In this document: piece by piece, positions 6,661 through 8,092 of the stretch | Layout of the letters: the number at the start of each line of letters is the position of its first letter | How positions within the stretch are numbered: the stretch's first letter is position 1 | NCBI GenBank assembly: GCA_905193725.1 | Contig: CAJJPW010000093.1 | Span: forward strand, 1-8,092 | DNA: 8,092 nucleotides | From: an uncultured Eubacteriales bacterium | GTDB lineage: Bacteria > Bacillota > Clostridia > Christensenellales > Christensenellaceae | Direction of reading: 5' to 3' | Notes under the pieces: generated by a model | The model's input: the letters and a program-made list of their open reading frames with translations, nothing else | What the model was told of the DNA's origin: nothing | Databases searched by the model: none | Program-made: the position numbers and the translations under genes

Positions 6661-6689
6661 TTTACATCTCTGGGGAATTTGTTTATAAT
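6661..6689 (+). promoter_or_regulatory. Strong vegetative (sigma-A type) promoter
   Basis: TTTACA (6661-6666) and a perfect TATAAT (6684-6689) are separated by exactly 17 bases: 11 of 12 consensus positions. Transcription should begin near 6696, only a few bases before the ribosome site (6701-6708) and about 20 before the ATG at 6717, leaving almost no leader. It would drive the membrane-protein gene and probably fbp. Confidence 0.8.
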
Positions 6690-6716
6690 AAATTTAAAAG
6701 AGAGGGGGCATGAAGT

Positions 6717-7391
6717 ATGATCGTGTATGCGGTTATTTCAGCGCTGTTGCTCATAGTATTTTGCACTTTGCTGATCTACAGTGAATATAAAAAAGGTCCT
6801 AAGCACCGGTATTGGTTTAAGACGCTGGCGAGTGTGATGTTTATCACTCTAGGCAGCGGGATGTTTTGGAATGGGGGGATACAGGCGGCATGGCCCCTAT
6901 GGATAGGACTTTGCTTTTCCCTAGCGGGGGATGTATTTTTGGCTGTATTTGATCATAAAAAGGATCTCCATTTTTTTGTGCTGGGTGTGTTGGGATTTGG
7001 TGCTGCTCAAATTGGGTACAGCATCTATTTTATTTGTGCGGGTACTTGGATAGGCTGGAGTGCACTCATTGCGGTAATGATTACAGTCGCCTCTCAGGTG
7101 GGCATGAAGATGTTCCAGATAAAACTGACAAAGGGAATGCTGGCCCTGGTAACGGTGTACTCCCTGCTGCTCAGCTTTGCCTTTGCCTGCGGACTGATGA
7201 GTATGATCCGGGAGTTTAGCCCGAAATCCCTGATCATGGCTGTGGGAATGGGCTTATTCCTTCTTTCAGATGTTGTGCTGTTATTCAAGTATTTTTATAA
7301 AGAAGCACCTAAGTGCCTGACAGCAGTGAATCTAGCCACCTACTATGGGGCTCAGCTGCTGCTGGCCATGGGGATTGGAATGATATGGTGA
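6717..7391 (+). CDS. YhhN/TMEM86-like membrane protein, putative lysoplasmalogenase
   Basis: This 224-residue protein is almost entirely hydrophobic, with about eight membrane segments (near 1-21, 36-52, 59-79, 84-107, 112-128, 139-163, 170-191 and 201-222), the size and layout of the YhhN family. Family-like positions are Lys35, FSLAGDVFL (67-75) with Asp72, the following F-xx-G pattern near 87-90, LSDVVLLF (183-190) with Asp185, and YYGAQLLLA (209-217). In the characterised members TMEM86A/B and a Legionella homologue, YhhN proteins cleave the vinyl-ether bond of lysoplasmalogens; for this protein the activity is inferred. It would make sense in an anaerobe that makes plasmalogens. AGAGGGGG (6701-6708) lies eight bases before ATG. 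An ATG at 6710 is out of frame. The fbp start follows after 47 bases with no terminator, so the two are probably co-transcribed. Confidence 0.75.
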   Translation: MIVYAVISALLLIVFCTLLIYSEYKKGPKHRYWFKTLASVMFITLGSGMFWNGGIQAAWPLWIGLCFSLAGDVFLAVFDHKKDLHFFVLGVLGFGAAQIGYSIYFICAGTWIGWSALIAVMITVASQVGMKMFQIKLTKGMLALVTVYSLLLSFAFACGLMSMIREFSPKSLIMAVGMGLFLLSDVVLLFKYFYKEAPKCLTAVNLATYYGAQLLLAMGIGMIW

Positions 7392-7438
7392 AAAAATTTC
7401 AGAAAACTGGGAAGTTAAGATAGATAAAGGAGACTCAT

Positions 7439-8092
7439 ATGGTATCGAAACAGGAAATTTTACAGGATATGCGCTATCTAAAACTATTGGCGAGAGAATA
7501 TCCCAATGTGCCTTCAGCTTGTACAGAGATCATCAATTTACAGGCCATCTTAAATCTCCCCAAGGGGACCGAGCATTTTATGAGCGACATCCACGGGGAA
7601 GATGAGGCGTTTTTGCACATATTGAACAATGCCTCTGGCGTCATAAAGGAGAAGATCGATATGATTTACGCGAACTCCATGGACGCAGAGGAGCGCAAGA
7701 GTTTGGCATCTCTCATCTACTATCCAGAGAGAAAAATGGCGGAGATCCTACGCTCTCATATAGATAAAGAGGACTGGTATCGGGTAACACTCCATAGACT
7801 AATTGACGTCTGCGGCGTAATCACCTCTAAATATACCCGCTCTAAAGTGCGGAAAGCCCTGCCCCGGGATTTTGAATACATTATCGACGAGTTACTAAAT
7901 ACGAATTACTACGATAGAAATAAGGAGCAGTATTACGAAAATATCATCGCGACCATCATCGATGTAGGGCGCTCTGAGGCGTTCATCGTGGCGCTGGCCA
8001 ATTTGATCAAGCGTATGGCGGTAGATCGGCTGCACATTGTAGGCGACATATTCGATAGAGGACCTCATGCAGACGTCATTTTAGATCGGCTG
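7439..8092 (+). CDS. fbp: Class III fructose-1,6-bisphosphatase, N-terminal part (runs off the window)
   Basis: The frame from ATG 7439 stays open for 218 codons to the last base of the window. The enzyme removes the 1-phosphate of fructose 1,6-bisphosphate in gluconeogenesis, in the cytoplasm. The family, typical of Bacillota, has about 640-670 residues, so roughly a third is present. The start resembles family members (MRYLKLLAREYPN, 11-23). Calcineurin-type metallophosphatase motifs are visible: SDIHGE (49-54) with Asp50 and His52, then VGDIFDRGP (201-209) with Asp203, Asp206 and Arg207. The third motif (GNH) would lie beyond the edge. AAAGGAGA (7426-7433) lies five bases before ATG. Nothing looks broken in the visible part. 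Its link with the upstream membrane-protein gene is only positional. Confidence 0.95.
   Translation, partial: MVSKQEILQDMRYLKLLAREYPNVPSACTEIINLQAILNLPKGTEHFMSDIHGEDEAFLHILNNASGVIKEKIDMIYANSMDAEERKSLASLIYYPERKMAEILRSHIDKEDWYRVTLHRLIDVCGVITSKYTRSKVRKALPRDFEYIIDELLNTNYYDRNKEQYYENIIATIIDVGRSEAFIVALANLIKRMAVDRLHIVGDIFDRGPHADVILDRL

Noticed and set aside
7392..7425. Possible terminator between the YhhN-like gene and fbp
   Set aside because: TTTCAG/CTGGGA around AAAA gives only a weak stem with G-U pairs and has no T run.

Overview
The window reads as chromosomal DNA from a low-to-moderate GC Gram-positive anaerobe, most likely a Clostridia-type Bacillota. The grounds are strong AGGAGG-type ribosome sites before almost every gene, two lipobox-type lipoproteins, intrinsic hairpin-plus-U terminators, and a class III fructose-1,6-bisphosphatase, a form typical of Bacillota. 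The species cannot be named from the sequence. All seven genes lie on the + strand.

Region 1 (1-5270) is a complete ABC sugar-type importer operon in the order binding lipoprotein (239-1480), permease 1 (1581-2624), double-domain ATPase (2643-4166), permease 2 (4184-5212), closed by an intrinsic terminator (5234-5267). It belongs to the ribose/galactose/AI-2 type (CUT2-like). One fused ATPase serves two different permease subunits, so the membrane channel is probably a heterodimer. A perfect 10-bp hairpin followed by five T residues sits between the binding-protein gene and the rest; it probably lets most transcripts stop after the binding protein. The 238-base leader holds a GCAA-loop hairpin overlapping a LacI/CcpA-like operator candidate. 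The ligand is not identifiable: no catabolic enzyme or regulator gene accompanies the transporter here.

Region 2 (5268-6571) is a stretch of about 280 bases with no recognisable gene, then a monocistronic gene for an acidic lipoprotein of unknown function (5551-6501) whose C-terminal half is two copies of one repeat domain, closed by its own terminator (6541-6571).

Region 3 (6572-8092) opens with a near-consensus vegetative promoter (6661-6689) driving a YhhN/TMEM86-like eight-helix membrane protein (6717-7391). The fbp gene follows 47 bases later (7439 to the window edge, cut off by the edge) and may be co-transcribed.

Most of the window is conventional. The points most worth a second look are the unusual second nucleotide-binding domain of the ATPase (Walker B Asp and catalytic Glu replaced by Asn-His), the intra-operon hairpin, the operator candidate in the leader, and the duplicated-domain lipoprotein. 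I see no CRISPR array, transposon, tRNA or rRNA, and no convincing undescribed system.
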